Assembly (NCBI RefSeq): GCF_002094975.1
Contig: NZ_CP015283.1
Location: forward strand, 1,721,501-1,785,500
DNA: 64,000 nt
Direction of reading: 5' to 3'
Source of the DNA: Streptococcus salivarius
GTDB lineage: Bacteria; Bacillota; Bacilli; Lactobacillales; Streptococcaceae
Shown here piece by piece: positions 52,871-62,148 of this stretch. Within the stretch, counting starts at the first letter, position 1. Every line of letters starts with the position of its first letter. Position numbers and translations under genes: made by a program. A model generated the notes under the pieces. That model was not told the DNA's origin and did no database searches. It saw nothing but the letters and a program-made list of their open reading frames with translations.

Positions 52871-54084
52871 TGTATAGTTATAAAATTGGAATTTCTGCTG
52901 AAGAACATGATCACTTTGTAAAAAACAGTGACCAAGTTAATCTTTTACAGAGCAGTAATTGGGCTAAAATTAAGGACAATTGGAATAATGAGCGAATCGG
53001 ATTTTATAAAGATGGCAGACTAGTAGCAACTGCATCTATTCTAATACGTACGCTTCCTCTAGGTCTGACTATGCTCTACATTCCGCGTGGTCCAATAATG
53101 AACTACTCTAATATAGAATTAGTGACTTTTGTTATTGATTCTCTTAAAAAAATTGCAAAAACAAAACGTGCACTTTTTATTAAATTTGACCCATCCCTTA
53201 TTCTCAAATCTTACCTCATTGGTGAGAATGTTGAAGAAAATATTAATACACTAAAAACAATAGAAATCTTACAAAAATGTGGTGCCGAATGGACAGGTCG
53301 GACCCAAAACATTTCCCAGAGTATTCAACCACGCTATCAGGCTAATGTTTATACAAAGGAGAATATTATTAATACTTTTCCTAAACACACAAAGCGTTTA
53401 ATAAAAGATTCTGATAAACGTGGTGTTCAAACTTATCGAGGAACAATTGATGATCTCAAAGCATTCTCTAATGTTATTGCACTTACCGAATCTCGTAAAG
53501 GGGTTTCCCTCCGAAATGAGGAATATTTCAGAAAGTTAATCAAAATATATGGTAATGATGCTTACCTTCATCTAGCAAAAGTTAATCTACCCAAGCGTTT
53601 GGAGCAGTACAAAGCTCAGTTAATTGAAATTCAAGATAACCTTTCTGAAACTTCAGATAATCAAAAGAAACGTTTGAAAAAATTGAAACAGCAAGAGACA
53701 TCTATAAAAAAATATATCACTGAGCTCGAAGATTATGTAAAAGATTATGATAAGGAACTAGTTATTGCAGGTATTTTATCAATAAAATTTGGTAATACAA
53801 TGGAAATGCTCTATGCTGGGATGAATGAAGATTTTAAGAAGTTCTACCCACAGTATAAGCTATATCCTAGAGTTTTTGAAGATGCATATAATGACAACAT
53901 TATATGGGCCAATATGGGAGGAGTTGAGGGTAGTCTTGATGACGGTCTAACAAAATTTAAGTCTAACTTTGCCCCTCATATTGAGGAATTTATCGGTGAA
54001 TTTAATATTCCTGTAAATAAAGTATTATATAGACTTTCAAATTTTGTATACGAACTTCGCAAAAAACTCCGAAACAAACATTAA
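52870..54084 (+). CDS. FemX/MurM-like peptidoglycan aminoacyltransferase
   Basis: A 404-residue protein of the FemABX family. N-terminal GNAT-like half with LLQSSNWAKIKDNWNNERIG (about 25-44) and TMLYIPRGPIMNYSN (about 74-88), second half with TFPKHTKRLIKDSDKRGVQT (about 170) and DAYNDNIIWANMGGVEGSLD (about 340). A coiled-coil arm lies about 235-300, rich in Lys and Glu, as in MurM and FemA. Such enzymes add amino acids from tRNA to lipid II, forming interpeptide bridges. Which amino acid is added is unknown. ATG at 52870 is used because it overlaps the phosphatase stop. Confidence 0.88.
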   Translation: MYSYKIGISAEEHDHFVKNSDQVNLLQSSNWAKIKDNWNNERIGFYKDGRLVATASILIRTLPLGLTMLYIPRGPIMNYSNIELVTFVIDSLKKIAKTKRALFIKFDPSLILKSYLIGENVEENINTLKTIEILQKCGAEWTGRTQNISQSIQPRYQANVYTKENIINTFPKHTKRLIKDSDKRGVQTYRGTIDDLKAFSNVIALTESRKGVSLRNEEYFRKLIKIYGNDAYLHLAKVNLPKRLEQYKAQLIEIQDNLSETSDNQKKRLKKLKQQETSIKKYITELEDYVKDYDKELVIAGILSIKFGNTMEMLYAGMNEDFKKFYPQYKLYPRVFEDAYNDNIIWANMGGVEGSLDDGLTKFKSNFAPHIEEFIGEFNIPVNKVLYRLSNFVYELRKKLRNKH

Positions 54085-54585
54085 AAACATTGAGAAAATT
54101 ATTTCATCATTTTGCCAAAGAGCCATTTTCTGTCTAACTTTTTTAAGGGTAGATCATCTTGCGGGTGGTTTGCTCTTCAACTGAATGTCTCTGCTACAGT
54201 TACTCTCTTACATCCTTTACACTGGGAACAGCGTTCCTTAAGACGTAGTAGTGTTGGAGTCCCAACTTGTTCGAGAAGAATTTAGGAAGGGCTTTGAAAG
54301 TCATATTCGCTCATCTTCCCTTGGTAATGAGAATAAAGTGGTGCAAGGCAATTAAGTTTTACATGAATCTCGATGTGAGTATCAGTTTCAAAAACAAGTG
54401 AAATAATGATGTTAGGGTCTTTAATTCCGATTAATTCTGTGGTATTCTTAATAAGTCTCATAAGTTCTTCCTAATGATGGTTTGGTTGCTTTTCATTATA
54501 GTTCTTATGGGACTTTTTGTGTACACTCAAAAAGCACTATAATCTCTGCAATAGTTCAACCCACTACAGAAATTATAGTGCTAAT
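54085..54585 (-). mobile_element. Decayed ISL3-family insertion sequence (left part)
   Basis: The end at 54511-54581 matches the remnant at 8618-8690, including GTGTACACAAAAAGTCCC, and is followed on the minus strand by a broken transposase start. The remaining element is absent; 54085 is where similarity to an ISL3 transposase fades. It explains the 548-bp gap between the FemX-like and DUF454 genes. Confidence 0.7.
54100..54461 (-). pseudogene. ISL3-family transposase N-terminal fragment
   Basis: From ATG 54461 the minus strand reads MRLIKNTTELIGIKDPNI and, further on, KMSEYDFQSPS, like the ISL3 start LLDIKDPNI and KKYDFQKPS. A frame change then continues as LEQVGTPTLLRLKERCSQCK and CKRVTVAETFS before a stop, matching the region with the zinc-finger-like CxxC. 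Catalytic DDE part missing. Two or more lesions make it a pseudogene. Confidence 0.7.
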
Positions 54586-54632
54586 TAATTTTTGTATCTT
54601 CCATCTTGGAAGTCTCATTTTTTGATGATAGC

Positions 54633-54992
54633 TTAGTCTTTATCAGGAATAACCTTAAAGAGATAATAAGTGATGAAGACCGTCAGGCAAAAGAGTCCGA
54701 TTTTCACCCAAAGGATAGGTGCAAAAAAGATTGAAATCCCCATCAAAACATAGATTTGGATGATAATCTTTTTCTTTCGTTCTTTGGCAATTGATTTGGT
54801 TTCTCGAAAATCAGCTACATAACTTTGATATAACTTAGTATGGTATAACCATTTCTCAAAACGTTTGGAACTTCTAGCAAAGCAAGCAATGGCTAAAAGT
54901 AGAAAAGGTGTTGTGGGTAAGATAGGAAGAGGAATCCCAAGAATTCCCAAACCGAGCGAGACAAAGCCTAACGAGAGATAAATTACTTTCAT
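54633..54992 (-). CDS. DUF454 (YbaN) family membrane protein
   Basis: About 119 residues, starting MKVIYLSLGFVSLGLGILG; AAAAGGA lies eight bases before the ATG at 54992, while the in-frame ATG 27 bp upstream has none. Three helices: residues 2-22, 25-45 (LPTTPFLLLAIACF) and 75-115. Motifs GILGIPLPILPTTPFLLLA and FEKWLYHTKLY typify DUF454. Function unknown; the family is often near heme or membrane protein genes. It follows the ISL3 remnant. Confidence 0.85.
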   Translation of the reverse strand: MKVIYLSLGFVSLGLGILGIPLPILPTTPFLLLAIACFARSSKRFEKWLYHTKLYQSYVADFRETKSIAKERKKKIIIQIYVLMGISIFFAPILWVKIGLFCLTVFITYYLFKVIPDKD

Positions 54993-55050
54993 AAATACAT
55001 TCCTTTTAAAAAGCTGCACTAAACGTATTAGTGCAGCTCTTCTGCTATTT

Positions 55051-55863
55051 TTAAATATCTGTCAGTGGAGTCGCTGTGTCTGGTGAGGTATCATAAACTT
55101 TAAAGTCAGTTCCAACACCAAAGTCAGCACGTGCCAACTGATTTTCCATCGTCATGTGGGCCAACTCATTGATATTATTTTCTTTGGAAAGGTGACCCAA
55201 GTAGATTTTTTTAGTTTTATTACCAATGGTACGAATCATAGCATCCGCTCCATCTTCATTACACAAGTGACCTTGATCAGAGAGGATACGTTGCTTGGTT
55301 GACCAAGGATATGAACCTGCTCTAAGGATTTCAACATCATGATTGGACTCAATCAGATAGCCATCGGCATTTTCAATAATACCTGCCATACGATCAGAAA
55401 CATAACCCGTATCCGTCAACATGACAAAACTCTTTCCATCTTTCATAAAGCGATAGAACTGTGGATCAATAGCATCGTGACTAACTCCAAAAGACTCAAT
55501 ATCAATGTCTCCAAAGGTCAGAAGCTTATCACGAGAAAAAACATGTTTCTGGCTATTATCAATCTTGCCAAGCATATTTTTACTATCCATAATCTGCCAG
55601 GTTTTCTCGTTGGCGTAGATATCCATGCCATATTTACGAGCTAAAACGCCTACACCATGGATGTGATCCTTGTGTTCATGCGTAACTAAGATAGCATCCA
55701 AATCGCTCGGATCACGATCAATCTCAGCTAGCAAACTTGTGATTTTCTTACCAGACAAACCAGCATCTACAAGAATCTTCTTCTCTGGAGTTTCCAAATA
55801 AAAGGAATTACCAGTTGACCCTGAAGCCAAAATACTATATTTAAACCCTAAATCTGAGGTCAT
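55051..55863 (-). CDS. vicX: MBL-fold hydrolase VicX/WalJ
   Basis: About 270 residues, start at ATG 55863 (MTSDLGFKYSILASGSTGNS); an ATG six codons upstream overlaps the vicK stop. Metal motif LVTHEHKDHIHGVGVLAR (about 60-77), FGVSHDAIDPQFYR, LTDTGYVSDRM and YLIESNHDVEIL, then the late LGHLSKENN. The order vicR-vicK-vicX is that of streptococci, where VicX modulates the VicRK wall-homeostasis system. It could be a phosphodiesterase or nuclease. The gene is last in the operon. Confidence 0.93.
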   Translation of the reverse strand: MTSDLGFKYSILASGSTGNSFYLETPEKKILVDAGLSGKKITSLLAEIDRDPSDLDAILVTHEHKDHIHGVGVLARKYGMDIYANEKTWQIMDSKNMLGKIDNSQKHVFSRDKLLTFGDIDIESFGVSHDAIDPQFYRFMKDGKSFVMLTDTGYVSDRMAGIIENADGYLIESNHDVEILRAGSYPWSTKQRILSDQGHLCNEDGADAMIRTIGNKTKKIYLGHLSKENNINELAHMTMENQLARADFGVGTDFKVYDTSPDTATPLTDI

Positions 55864-55868
55864 TTCTA

Positions 55869-57209
55869 CTACATCTCCCATTCATCAACCATCATGGCAT
55901 CCTTGTCATATGGAAGCACAATTGTAAAAGTTGAACCCTTACCATACTCACTCTTAGCCCAAATAAAGCCCTTATGTTGTTTAATAATTTCTTTTGCAAT
56001 AGACAAGCCTAGACCAGTTCCACCTTGGGCACGACTTCTGGCCTTATCAACACGGTAAAAACGGTCGAAAATCAACGGCAAATCTTTCTTAGGAATACCC
56101 AAACCTTGGTCAGAAATAGAAACAATCAACTGTGAATCAGTTGTCTTCATAGACACTGTAATCTTACCACCATCAGGCGAATACTTGATAGCATTATTAA
56201 GAATATTATCCACAACCTGGGTCATCTTATCTGTATCAATCTCCACCCAAATTGAGTTTACCGGATAATCGCGAATGATTTCGTAAGTTTTACCTGTATT
56301 GGTTTCTTGACTTTTAATCTGATCAAAACGATTCAAGATATAGGTCATGAAGGCCGTGAAATTGGTCATCTCAACGTCAAGTTGGGTACTCTTATTGTCA
56401 ATACGTGATAGTGCCAAGAGGTCAGAAATCATTCGCATCATACGATTGGTCTCATCCAAAGAAACTTTGATAAAGTTAGGAGCAATCTCTTCGTCGAGAG
56501 CACCATCATCAAGTGCCTCCAGATAGGATTTTACAGAAGTCAAAGGTGTACGCAACTCATGACTAACGTTTGAGACGAAGAGTCGACGTTCACGCTCTTC
56601 TTTTTCTTGCTCAGTGGCATCGTGAAGAACGGCAACCAGACCTGAGATAAAACCTGATTCTTTACGAATAAGGGCAAAGTTAACACGTAAGGTCACAAAC
56701 TCATCGTTAGCATCTCGACGTGACAAATGAATTTCAGGAGTCTTAGAGAGCAATTCACTATAAGTATAGGGATTTTCACCATCTAATAAATCTAAAATAG
56801 ACATCTGAGTCGCTGTTTCAAAATCTAGATTCAACAAACGCTGAGCTGTGCTATTAATCATGGTAATTTGACCACGACGATTTGTCGCAATGACTCCATC
56901 ACTCATGTAAGAGAGGACTGATGATAAGCGGTTTTTTTCCTGGGCTAGATTTTCATGCGTCAAACGAAAGACATCCGATAAATCATTCAAGCTGTCAGCT
57001 AGCTCTAAAAGCTCTGGATCACCCTTTAAGCGTAACTCCTCGTTATAGTTACCTGCCATTAAGGACTTGACCCTCTTGGTCAACTTTCGAATATTTTTGA
57101 CTCGTCGATAATCACGATATGCAAGAAAAATAAAGTAGAAAGCCACAAAGAGGAGCGTAAAGAGTAAGGCTAGTTCAAAGCTTGTGATGTTTAAGCCAAT
57201 ACTAGTCAT
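55869..57209 (-). CDS. vicK: Sensor histidine kinase VicK/WalK
   Basis: A 446-residue kinase with a single N-terminal helix (about 9-32), the streptococcal type without an extracellular domain. A HAMP domain (about 35-85), a PAS domain (about 90-200, [20 protein letters not shown]), the H-box [20 protein letters not shown] (phospho-His near 216), N-box [12 protein letters not shown]1 DQGLGIPK and G2 [11 protein letters not shown] follow. With VicR it controls murein hydrolase and wall genes. It overlaps the vicR stop by 8 bp. Confidence 0.95.
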   Translation of the reverse strand: MTSIGLNITSFELALLFTLLFVAFYFIFLAYRDYRRVKNIRKLTKRVKSLMAGNYNEELRLKGDPELLELADSLNDLSDVFRLTHENLAQEKNRLSSVLSYMSDGVIATNRRGQITMINSTAQRLLNLDFETATQMSILDLLDGENPYTYSELLSKTPEIHLSRRDANDEFVTLRVNFALIRKESGFISGLVAVLHDATEQEKEERERRLFVSNVSHELRTPLTSVKSYLEALDDGALDEEIAPNFIKVSLDETNRMMRMISDLLALSRIDNKSTQLDVEMTNFTAFMTYILNRFDQIKSQETNTGKTYEIIRDYPVNSIWVEIDTDKMTQVVDNILNNAIKYSPDGGKITVSMKTTDSQLIVSISDQGLGIPKKDLPLIFDRFYRVDKARSRAQGGTGLGLSIAKEIIKQHKGFIWAKSEYGKGSTFTIVLPYDKDAMMVDEWEM

Positions 57210-57909
57210 AATTCTTCATATAATAACCAACACCACGACGCGTCAAAATATATTCAGGACGACTAGGTGTATCTTCAATTTTTTCACGGAGACGACGAAT
57301 GGTTACGTCAACCGTACGAACATCACCAAAATAGTCATAGCCCCAAACAGTTTCAAGCAAATGCTCACGCGTCATCACTTGTCCCATATGAGTTGCCAAA
57401 TGGAAAAGCAACTCAAATTCACGGTGTGTGAGCTCAACTTCATTTCCACGTTTTTTAGCAACAAACGCATCTGGAACAATAATCAACTCACCAATTGAAA
57501 TCTCCTGCTTACCAGAGTTAGAGCTTTCTTCTGCTGCTGTTTCAATAGTCTCTGTACGACGCAAGTGAGCTTTGATACGTGCCAACAATTCACGATTAGA
57601 AAATGGTTTTGTCACATAGTCGTCCGCCCCAATTTCTAGCCCGATAACCTTATCGAACTCGCTATCCTTAGCGGAAAGCATGATAATTGGTGTGTGACTT
57701 GTCTTTCGAATTTCCTTAGCAACTTCTAAGCCATCTAGTTCAGGCAACATCAAGTCCAGGATGACCAAGTCTGGTTTTTCAGCTTCAAACTGCTCCAAAG
57801 CTTCACGACCATCAAAAGCCGTAACAACTTCATAACCCTCTTTAGTCAGATTAAACTTGATGATATCCGAGATTGGTCTTTCATCATCAACTACTAGAAT
57901 TTTTTTCAT
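57202..57909 (-). CDS. vicR: Response regulator VicR/WalR
   Basis: A 235-residue OmpR-family regulator. Receiver domain: [18 protein letters not shown] (acidic pocket), phospho-Asp in [17 protein letters not shown] (Asp 52), conserved Thr/Ser in [12 protein letters not shown] and Lys in [18 protein letters not shown]. Winged helix: [40 protein letters not shown] and [15 protein letters not shown]. Essential in many streptococci. The leader holds GTAAAG/CTTTAC arms (57948-57966) near the promoter with TATAAT at 57978-57983. Confidence 0.96.
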   Translation of the reverse strand: MKKILVVDDERPISDIIKFNLTKEGYEVVTAFDGREALEQFEAEKPDLVILDLMLPELDGLEVAKEIRKTSHTPIIMLSAKDSEFDKVIGLEIGADDYVTKPFSNRELLARIKAHLRRTETIETAAEESSNSGKQEISIGELIIVPDAFVAKKRGNEVELTHREFELLFHLATHMGQVMTREHLLETVWGYDYFGDVRTVDVTIRRLREKIEDTPSRPEYILTRRGVGYYMKNYD

Positions 57910-58011
57910 ATAAACACCTCATCGGTTTTCTTAAGTCATTCAATTTTGTAAAGTAGAAAACTTTACGTATCAAACATATTATACCAAAAAATAGGTTAAG
58001 GACCAAGTTTC

Positions 58012-58143
58012 TACTATAGATATTGAGCTGATATACAAGCTTTCCTTTTTTTTTGAGATAGCATTGCTATGTGTAATCGGTTAAAAGACGAACATTATGA
58101 TTGAATTTTCAAACATTTTTGACATTTTACTATATCTATAGTA
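58012..58143 (+). promoter_or_regulatory. Promoter with spacer-located operator for the first ABC operon
   Basis: TTGACA (58119-58124), 17 bases, TAAAAT (58142-58147). TACTATATCTATAGTA (58128-58143), with 7-bp arms, fills the spacer. Twelve bases of its complement, TACTATAGATAT, recur at 58012-58023. A dimeric repressor or activator binding both is likely. Confidence 0.6.
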
Positions 58144-58194
58144 AAATACACTCTTGTTGTTACATATATTAATGTAAAATTTTAGGAGGCTCTT

Positions 58195-58962
58195 ATGGCA
58201 CTTATCGAATTTAAAAATGTTAATAAATATTACGGAGATTATCATGCACTTCGTGATATCAATCTAGAAATTGAAAAAGGACAAGTTGTGGTTCTCTTGG
58301 GACCTTCTGGGTCTGGGAAATCTACTCTCATCCGTACAATCAACGCCTTGGAATCCATTGATAGCGGTACGCTTATCGTTAACGGACATAATGTGACGGA
58401 AGCTTCTGCCAAAGATTTGGTTGAGCTTCGTAAGGAAGCCGGTATGGTTTTCCAACACTTTAACCTCTACCCGCACAAAACCGTTCTTGAAAATGTAACA
58501 TTGGCACCAATCAAGGTTCTTGGAATCAGTAAGGCAGACGCCGAAAAGACTGCTGAAAAATTCCTTCGCTACGTTAACATGTGGGACAAAAAAGATTCAT
58601 ACCCTGGTATGCTTTCTGGTGGGCAAAAACAACGTATCGCAATTGCCCGTGGTCTTGCCATGAATCCTGAGCTCTTGCTCTTTGATGAACCAACGTCAGC
58701 CCTTGACCCAGAAACTATCGGTGACGTGCTTGCGGTTATGCAAAACCTTGCCAAAGGTGGCATGAACATGGTTGTCGTAACCCACGAAATGGGCTTTGCT
58801 CGCAGTGTGGCTGACCGTATCATTTTCATGGCTGAAGGTCAAGTTCTTGTAGACACTACGGATGTGGATGGTTTCTTTGACAATCCAACTGAACCTCGTG
58901 CAGTTCAATTCCTTTCTAAGATTATCGACCACAACTCTGATCGTGTCCAAGTGGATGCCTAA
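58195..58962 (+). CDS. Amino-acid ABC transporter ATP-binding protein (copy 1)
   Basis: A 255-residue GlnQ-type ATPase. Walker A LLGPSGSGKSTLIR (about 34), Q-loop MVFQHFNLYPHKTVLEN, signature LSGGQKQRIAIARGLA (about 140), Walker B LLLFDEPTSALDPE, H-loop VVTHEMGFARSVAD. First gene of a four-gene polar-amino-acid importer operon. It differs from its copy at 61370 at only three residues (Asp/Glu at about 15, Ser/Asn at about 57, Asp/Glu at about 113). Stop and next ATG are 9 bp apart. Substrate is set by the binding protein and not visible here. Confidence 0.95.
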   Translation: MALIEFKNVNKYYGDYHALRDINLEIEKGQVVVLLGPSGSGKSTLIRTINALESIDSGTLIVNGHNVTEASAKDLVELRKEAGMVFQHFNLYPHKTVLENVTLAPIKVLGISKADAEKTAEKFLRYVNMWDKKDSYPGMLSGGQKQRIAIARGLAMNPELLLFDEPTSALDPETIGDVLAVMQNLAKGGMNMVVVTHEMGFARSVADRIIFMAEGQVLVDTTDVDGFFDNPTEPRAVQFLSKIIDHNSDRVQVDA

Positions 58963-58971
58963 GGAGGACTT

Positions 58972-59805
58972 ATGTTAATCAAGAAACTTAGTCGCATTTT
59001 AGCTATCTCTGTTATAGCTTTTGTAGCAGTTCTCCTCTGGAACACTAAAAGTAGCCAGGCAGATGAAAGCAGTAAACTACTCAATAGTGCTGCAATTCAA
59101 AAAATTGTCAAAAATGGGACTCTAAACGTTGGTGTCAAACAGGATGTTCCAAACTTTGGTTACTACTCAGCCAAAACTAATACCTATCAAGGGATGGAAA
59201 TTGACATCGCTAAGAAAATCGCCAAAGAACTTAAGGTTAAGGTGAATTTTACAGCGGTTACCCCACAAACTCGTGAAGCCCTTATGGATAACGGAACTAT
59301 TGACATGCTTATCGCTACTTATACCATTACAGATGAGCGTAAGGCTTCATATGCCATGTCAACTCCTTACTACTACGACCAAATCGGTTTCCTCGTTCAA
59401 ACCAAATCTGGCTATAAGAAACTTTCTGACCTAAACGGTAAAACTATTGGAGTGTCTCAAGGGTCATCTGCCAAAGCTGCTGTTGAAGAGTACGCTTCAG
59501 CCAATAACCTTAAGTTTGACTACGTTCAACTTGGATCTTATCCTGAGTTAGCCGTATCACTCTATGCTTACCGTATTGACGCCTTTGCTGGTGATAAATC
59601 AATCTTGTCAGGTTACGAAAGTGATAAAACCAAGATCCTTGATGAAGGTTTCAAAACACAAGAGTACGGTATTGCTTCAAGCAAGTCTAACCAAGAGTTG
59701 ATTGATTATACCAACGATTTGATTGCTAAATGGCAAAAAGATGGTAGCCTTCAAAAACTCTACGATAAGTATCACTTGAAACCAGCTAATGCTGAGGATA
59801 AATAG
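58972..59805 (+). CDS. Amino-acid ABC transporter substrate-binding protein (copy 1)
   Basis: A 277-residue solute-binding protein, PBP2 type (SBP_bac_3). Signal segment about 8-30 (ILAISVIAFVAVLLW), with cut near SSQADE. No lipobox Cys is seen, unlike most Gram-positive binding proteins. Domain motifs: LNVGVKQDVPNFGYYSAKTN (about 50), GMEIDIAKKIAKELK, DNGTIDMLIATYTITDER (about 108) and YYYDQIGFLV. Its paralogue at 62149 differs most in the middle portion, while the last 50 residues are nearly identical. It gives the transporter its specificity. Confidence 0.92.
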   Translation: MLIKKLSRILAISVIAFVAVLLWNTKSSQADESSKLLNSAAIQKIVKNGTLNVGVKQDVPNFGYYSAKTNTYQGMEIDIAKKIAKELKVKVNFTAVTPQTREALMDNGTIDMLIATYTITDERKASYAMSTPYYYDQIGFLVQTKSGYKKLSDLNGKTIGVSQGSSAKAAVEEYASANNLKFDYVQLGSYPELAVSLYAYRIDAFAGDKSILSGYESDKTKILDEGFKTQEYGIASSKSNQELIDYTNDLIAKWQKDGSLQKLYDKYHLKPANAEDK

Positions 59806-59822
59806 AAAGGAGTCCTGAATTT

Positions 59823-60521
59823 ATGTATCTTTTAACTGAAACGGCTAGTCCTTTCGCTCTTGAACGTTGGGCTGCTTTCTTCGCTAACTTTGGGCAATTT
59901 GCCAAAGGTTTCTTTTACACCCTTGGTATTTCAATTGGTGCCTTGATTGTTGCCCTTCTTCTTGGGCTTATCTTTGGAGCTATGAGTTCGACTCAAAACA
60001 AGGTCCTTCGTGGCATTTCACGTGTTTATGTCGAAATCTTCCAGAACACACCCTTGCTCGTGCAATTTGTGGTTGTCTTCTATGGGATTTCAATCTTGAC
60101 TGATGGTCATGTCATGATTCCAATTTCATTGACAGCTATCCTTTGTGTGGGGGTCTACACAGGAGCCTATATCTCTGAAATTATTCGTACAGGTATCGAG
60201 GCAGTTCCTAAAGGTCAAACCGAAGCCGCTTTGTCTCAAGGATTCACCTACGCTGATACCATGCGTATCATCATCTTGCCTCAAGCAGTCCGTACTATCT
60301 TGCCACCATTGACTAACCAAGTGGTTAACTTGATCAAAAACACTTCTACAGTTGCCATCATCTCTGGGGCAGATATCATGTTCACGGCTAAGGCTTGGGC
60401 TTATGATACCACTAACTATGTGCCGGCCTTTGCTGGGGCTGCCTTCCTCTACTTTATCATGTGTTTCCCTCTAGCTACTTGGGCACGTCGTAAAGAAGAA
60501 GAGAATAAGAAAGCTTACTAA
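59823..60521 (+). CDS. Amino-acid ABC transporter permease (copy 1)
   Basis: A 232-residue HisM-type permease with five to six helices, starting near 26. The permease EAA loop is TEAALSQGFTYADTMRIIIL with PQAVRTILPPL (about 143-172), where the ATPase docks. It pairs with the second permease gene. GAAAGGAGTCCTGAATTTATG gives a good ribosome site. It differs from its copy at 63000 at two residues (Gln/His near 61, Ala/Ser near 199). Confidence 0.94.
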   Translation: MYLLTETASPFALERWAAFFANFGQFAKGFFYTLGISIGALIVALLLGLIFGAMSSTQNKVLRGISRVYVEIFQNTPLLVQFVVVFYGISILTDGHVMIPISLTAILCVGVYTGAYISEIIRTGIEAVPKGQTEAALSQGFTYADTMRIIILPQAVRTILPPLTNQVVNLIKNTSTVAIISGADIMFTAKAWAYDTTNYVPAFAGAAFLYFIMCFPLATWARRKEEENKKAY

Positions 60522-60532
60522 GGAGGTCCACT

Positions 60533-61183
60533 ATGTCAGAAGTTTTATCAGCTACTAACCTTAAATTCTTGGCACAAGGGATGTGGACGACTCTTTACTT
60601 GTCTTTCTTCATCATCGTGCTATCTACCCTGTTCGGAACTATTCTGGCGGTGATGCGTAACGGAAAGAATCCTATCCTTCGTTGGATCGCTTCTATCTAC
60701 GTTGAGTTCGTCCGTAATGTTCCTAACTTGCTTTGGATTTTCATTATCTTCCTGGTCTTCCAACTCAAATCAACCGCTGCAGGGATTACCTCTTTCACGG
60801 TCTTTACTTCTGCTGCCTTGGCAGAAATCATTCGTGGGGGACTGAACTCTATTGACCATGGCCAAACGGAAGCCGGCTTGTCTCAAGGATTTAACAACAA
60901 ACAAATCTTTATTTACATCATCTTCCCACAAGCTATTCGTAAGATGTTACCATCTATCATTTCTCAATTCGTAACAGTTATCAAGGATACTTCTTTCCTT
61001 TACTCTGTTATCGCCTTACAAGAATTGTTTGGTAAGAGTCAGATTTTGATGGGTGGTTACTACGAACCTAGCCAAATCTTTACCTTATACGGAATTGTGG
61101 CTTTAGCTTATTTCGTGGTTAACTTTGCTATTTCTAGCTACTCTCGCTACCTCTCTAAACAATGGGAGCAAGCTAGTGAATAA
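60533..61183 (+). CDS. Amino-acid ABC transporter permease (copy 1, second subunit)
   Basis: A 216-residue permease, partner of the previous one. Five helices; the EAA motif is TEAGLSQGFNNKQIFIYIIF with PQAIRKMLPSI (about 125-155). N-terminal helix (about 16-38) follows LKFLAQGMWTTLYLSF. Twelve bases separate it from the upstream permease. The operon ends at the terminator at 61186. A second copy starts at 63710 and is cut by the window edge. Confidence 0.93.
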   Translation: MSEVLSATNLKFLAQGMWTTLYLSFFIIVLSTLFGTILAVMRNGKNPILRWIASIYVEFVRNVPNLLWIFIIFLVFQLKSTAAGITSFTVFTSAALAEIIRGGLNSIDHGQTEAGLSQGFNNKQIFIYIIFPQAIRKMLPSIISQFVTVIKDTSFLYSVIALQELFGKSQILMGGYYEPSQIFTLYGIVALAYFVVNFAISSYSRYLSKQWEQASE

Positions 61184-61185
61184 AA

Positions 61186-61217
61186 TAAAAACTCACCTAC
61201 GGGTGGGTTTTTGTTTT
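61186..61217 (+). terminator. Terminator of the first ABC operon
   Basis: AACTCACC, four-base TACG loop, GGTGGGTT with one G-U pair in the stem, then TTTGTTTTTC. Confidence 0.88.
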
Positions 61218-61290
61218 TCTCATATTTATATAAAAAAATGATTAATTATTTAGTAAAAACCGAACGTTTTGAAAGAATATTCGGAATTTT

Positions 61291-61344
61291 TTGACTTTCG
61301 TCTTTACTTATGCTAAAATTTAATACATGTTAGAAAAGCTAACA
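61291..61344 (+). promoter_or_regulatory. Promoter of the second ABC operon
   Basis: TTGACT (61291-61296), 17 bases, TAAAAT (61314-61319) with TG one base before it (extended -10). It lacks the TACTATA operator of copy 1. A small inverted repeat TGTTAG/CTAACA lies at 61328-61344, just past the start site. Confidence 0.7.
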
Positions 61345-61369
61345 AGTAAATCCATTATAGGAGGCTCTT

Positions 61370-62137
61370 ATGGCACTTATTGAATTTAAAAATGTTAATA
61401 AATATTACGGAGAGTATCATGCACTTCGTGATATCAATCTAGAAATTGAAAAAGGACAAGTTGTGGTTCTCTTGGGACCTTCTGGGTCTGGGAAATCTAC
61501 CCTTATCCGTACAATCAACGCCTTGGAATCAATTGATAACGGTACGCTTATCGTTAACGGACATAATGTGACAGAAGCTTCTGCCAAAGACTTGGTTGAG
61601 CTTCGTAAGGAAGCAGGGATGGTATTCCAACACTTCAACCTCTACCCCCACAAAACTGTTCTTGAAAATGTCACTTTGGCACCTATCAAGGTTCTCGGAA
61701 TCAGTAAGGCAGAGGCTGAAAAGACTGCTGAAAAATTCCTTCGTTACGTTAACATGTGGGACAAGAAAGATTCTTACCCTGGTATGCTTTCTGGTGGGCA
61801 AAAACAGCGTATCGCTATTGCCCGTGGTCTTGCCATGAATCCTGAGCTCTTGCTCTTTGACGAGCCAACGTCAGCCCTTGACCCAGAGACTATCGGTGAC
61901 GTACTGGCGGTTATGCAGAACCTTGCCAAAGGGGGCATGAACATGGTAGTTGTTACCCACGAAATGGGCTTTGCCCGCAGTGTGGCGGACCGTATCATTT
62001 TCATGGCTGAAGGTCAGGTTCTTGTGGATACTACGGATGTAGATGGTTTCTTTGACAATCCAACTGAACCTCGTGCTGTTCAATTCCTTTCTAAGATTAT
62101 CGACCACAACTCTGATCGTGTCCAAGTGGATGCCTAA
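61370..62137 (+). CDS. Amino-acid ABC transporter ATP-binding protein (copy 2)
   Basis: A 255-residue ATPase, paralogue of the gene at 58195. All nucleotide-binding motifs are unchanged (Walker A GPSGSGKST, signature LSGGQ, Walker B LLLFDEPT). Three substitutions from copy 1 are conservative (Glu, Asn, Glu). Both copies share the start AGGAGGCTCTTATGGCACTT, so the ribosome site is also duplicated. Part of a tandem operon duplication. Confidence 0.95.
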   Translation: MALIEFKNVNKYYGEYHALRDINLEIEKGQVVVLLGPSGSGKSTLIRTINALESIDNGTLIVNGHNVTEASAKDLVELRKEAGMVFQHFNLYPHKTVLENVTLAPIKVLGISKAEAEKTAEKFLRYVNMWDKKDSYPGMLSGGQKQRIAIARGLAMNPELLLFDEPTSALDPETIGDVLAVMQNLAKGGMNMVVVTHEMGFARSVADRIIFMAEGQVLVDTTDVDGFFDNPTEPRAVQFLSKIIDHNSDRVQVDA

Positions 62138-62148
62138 GGAGGTTGCCT

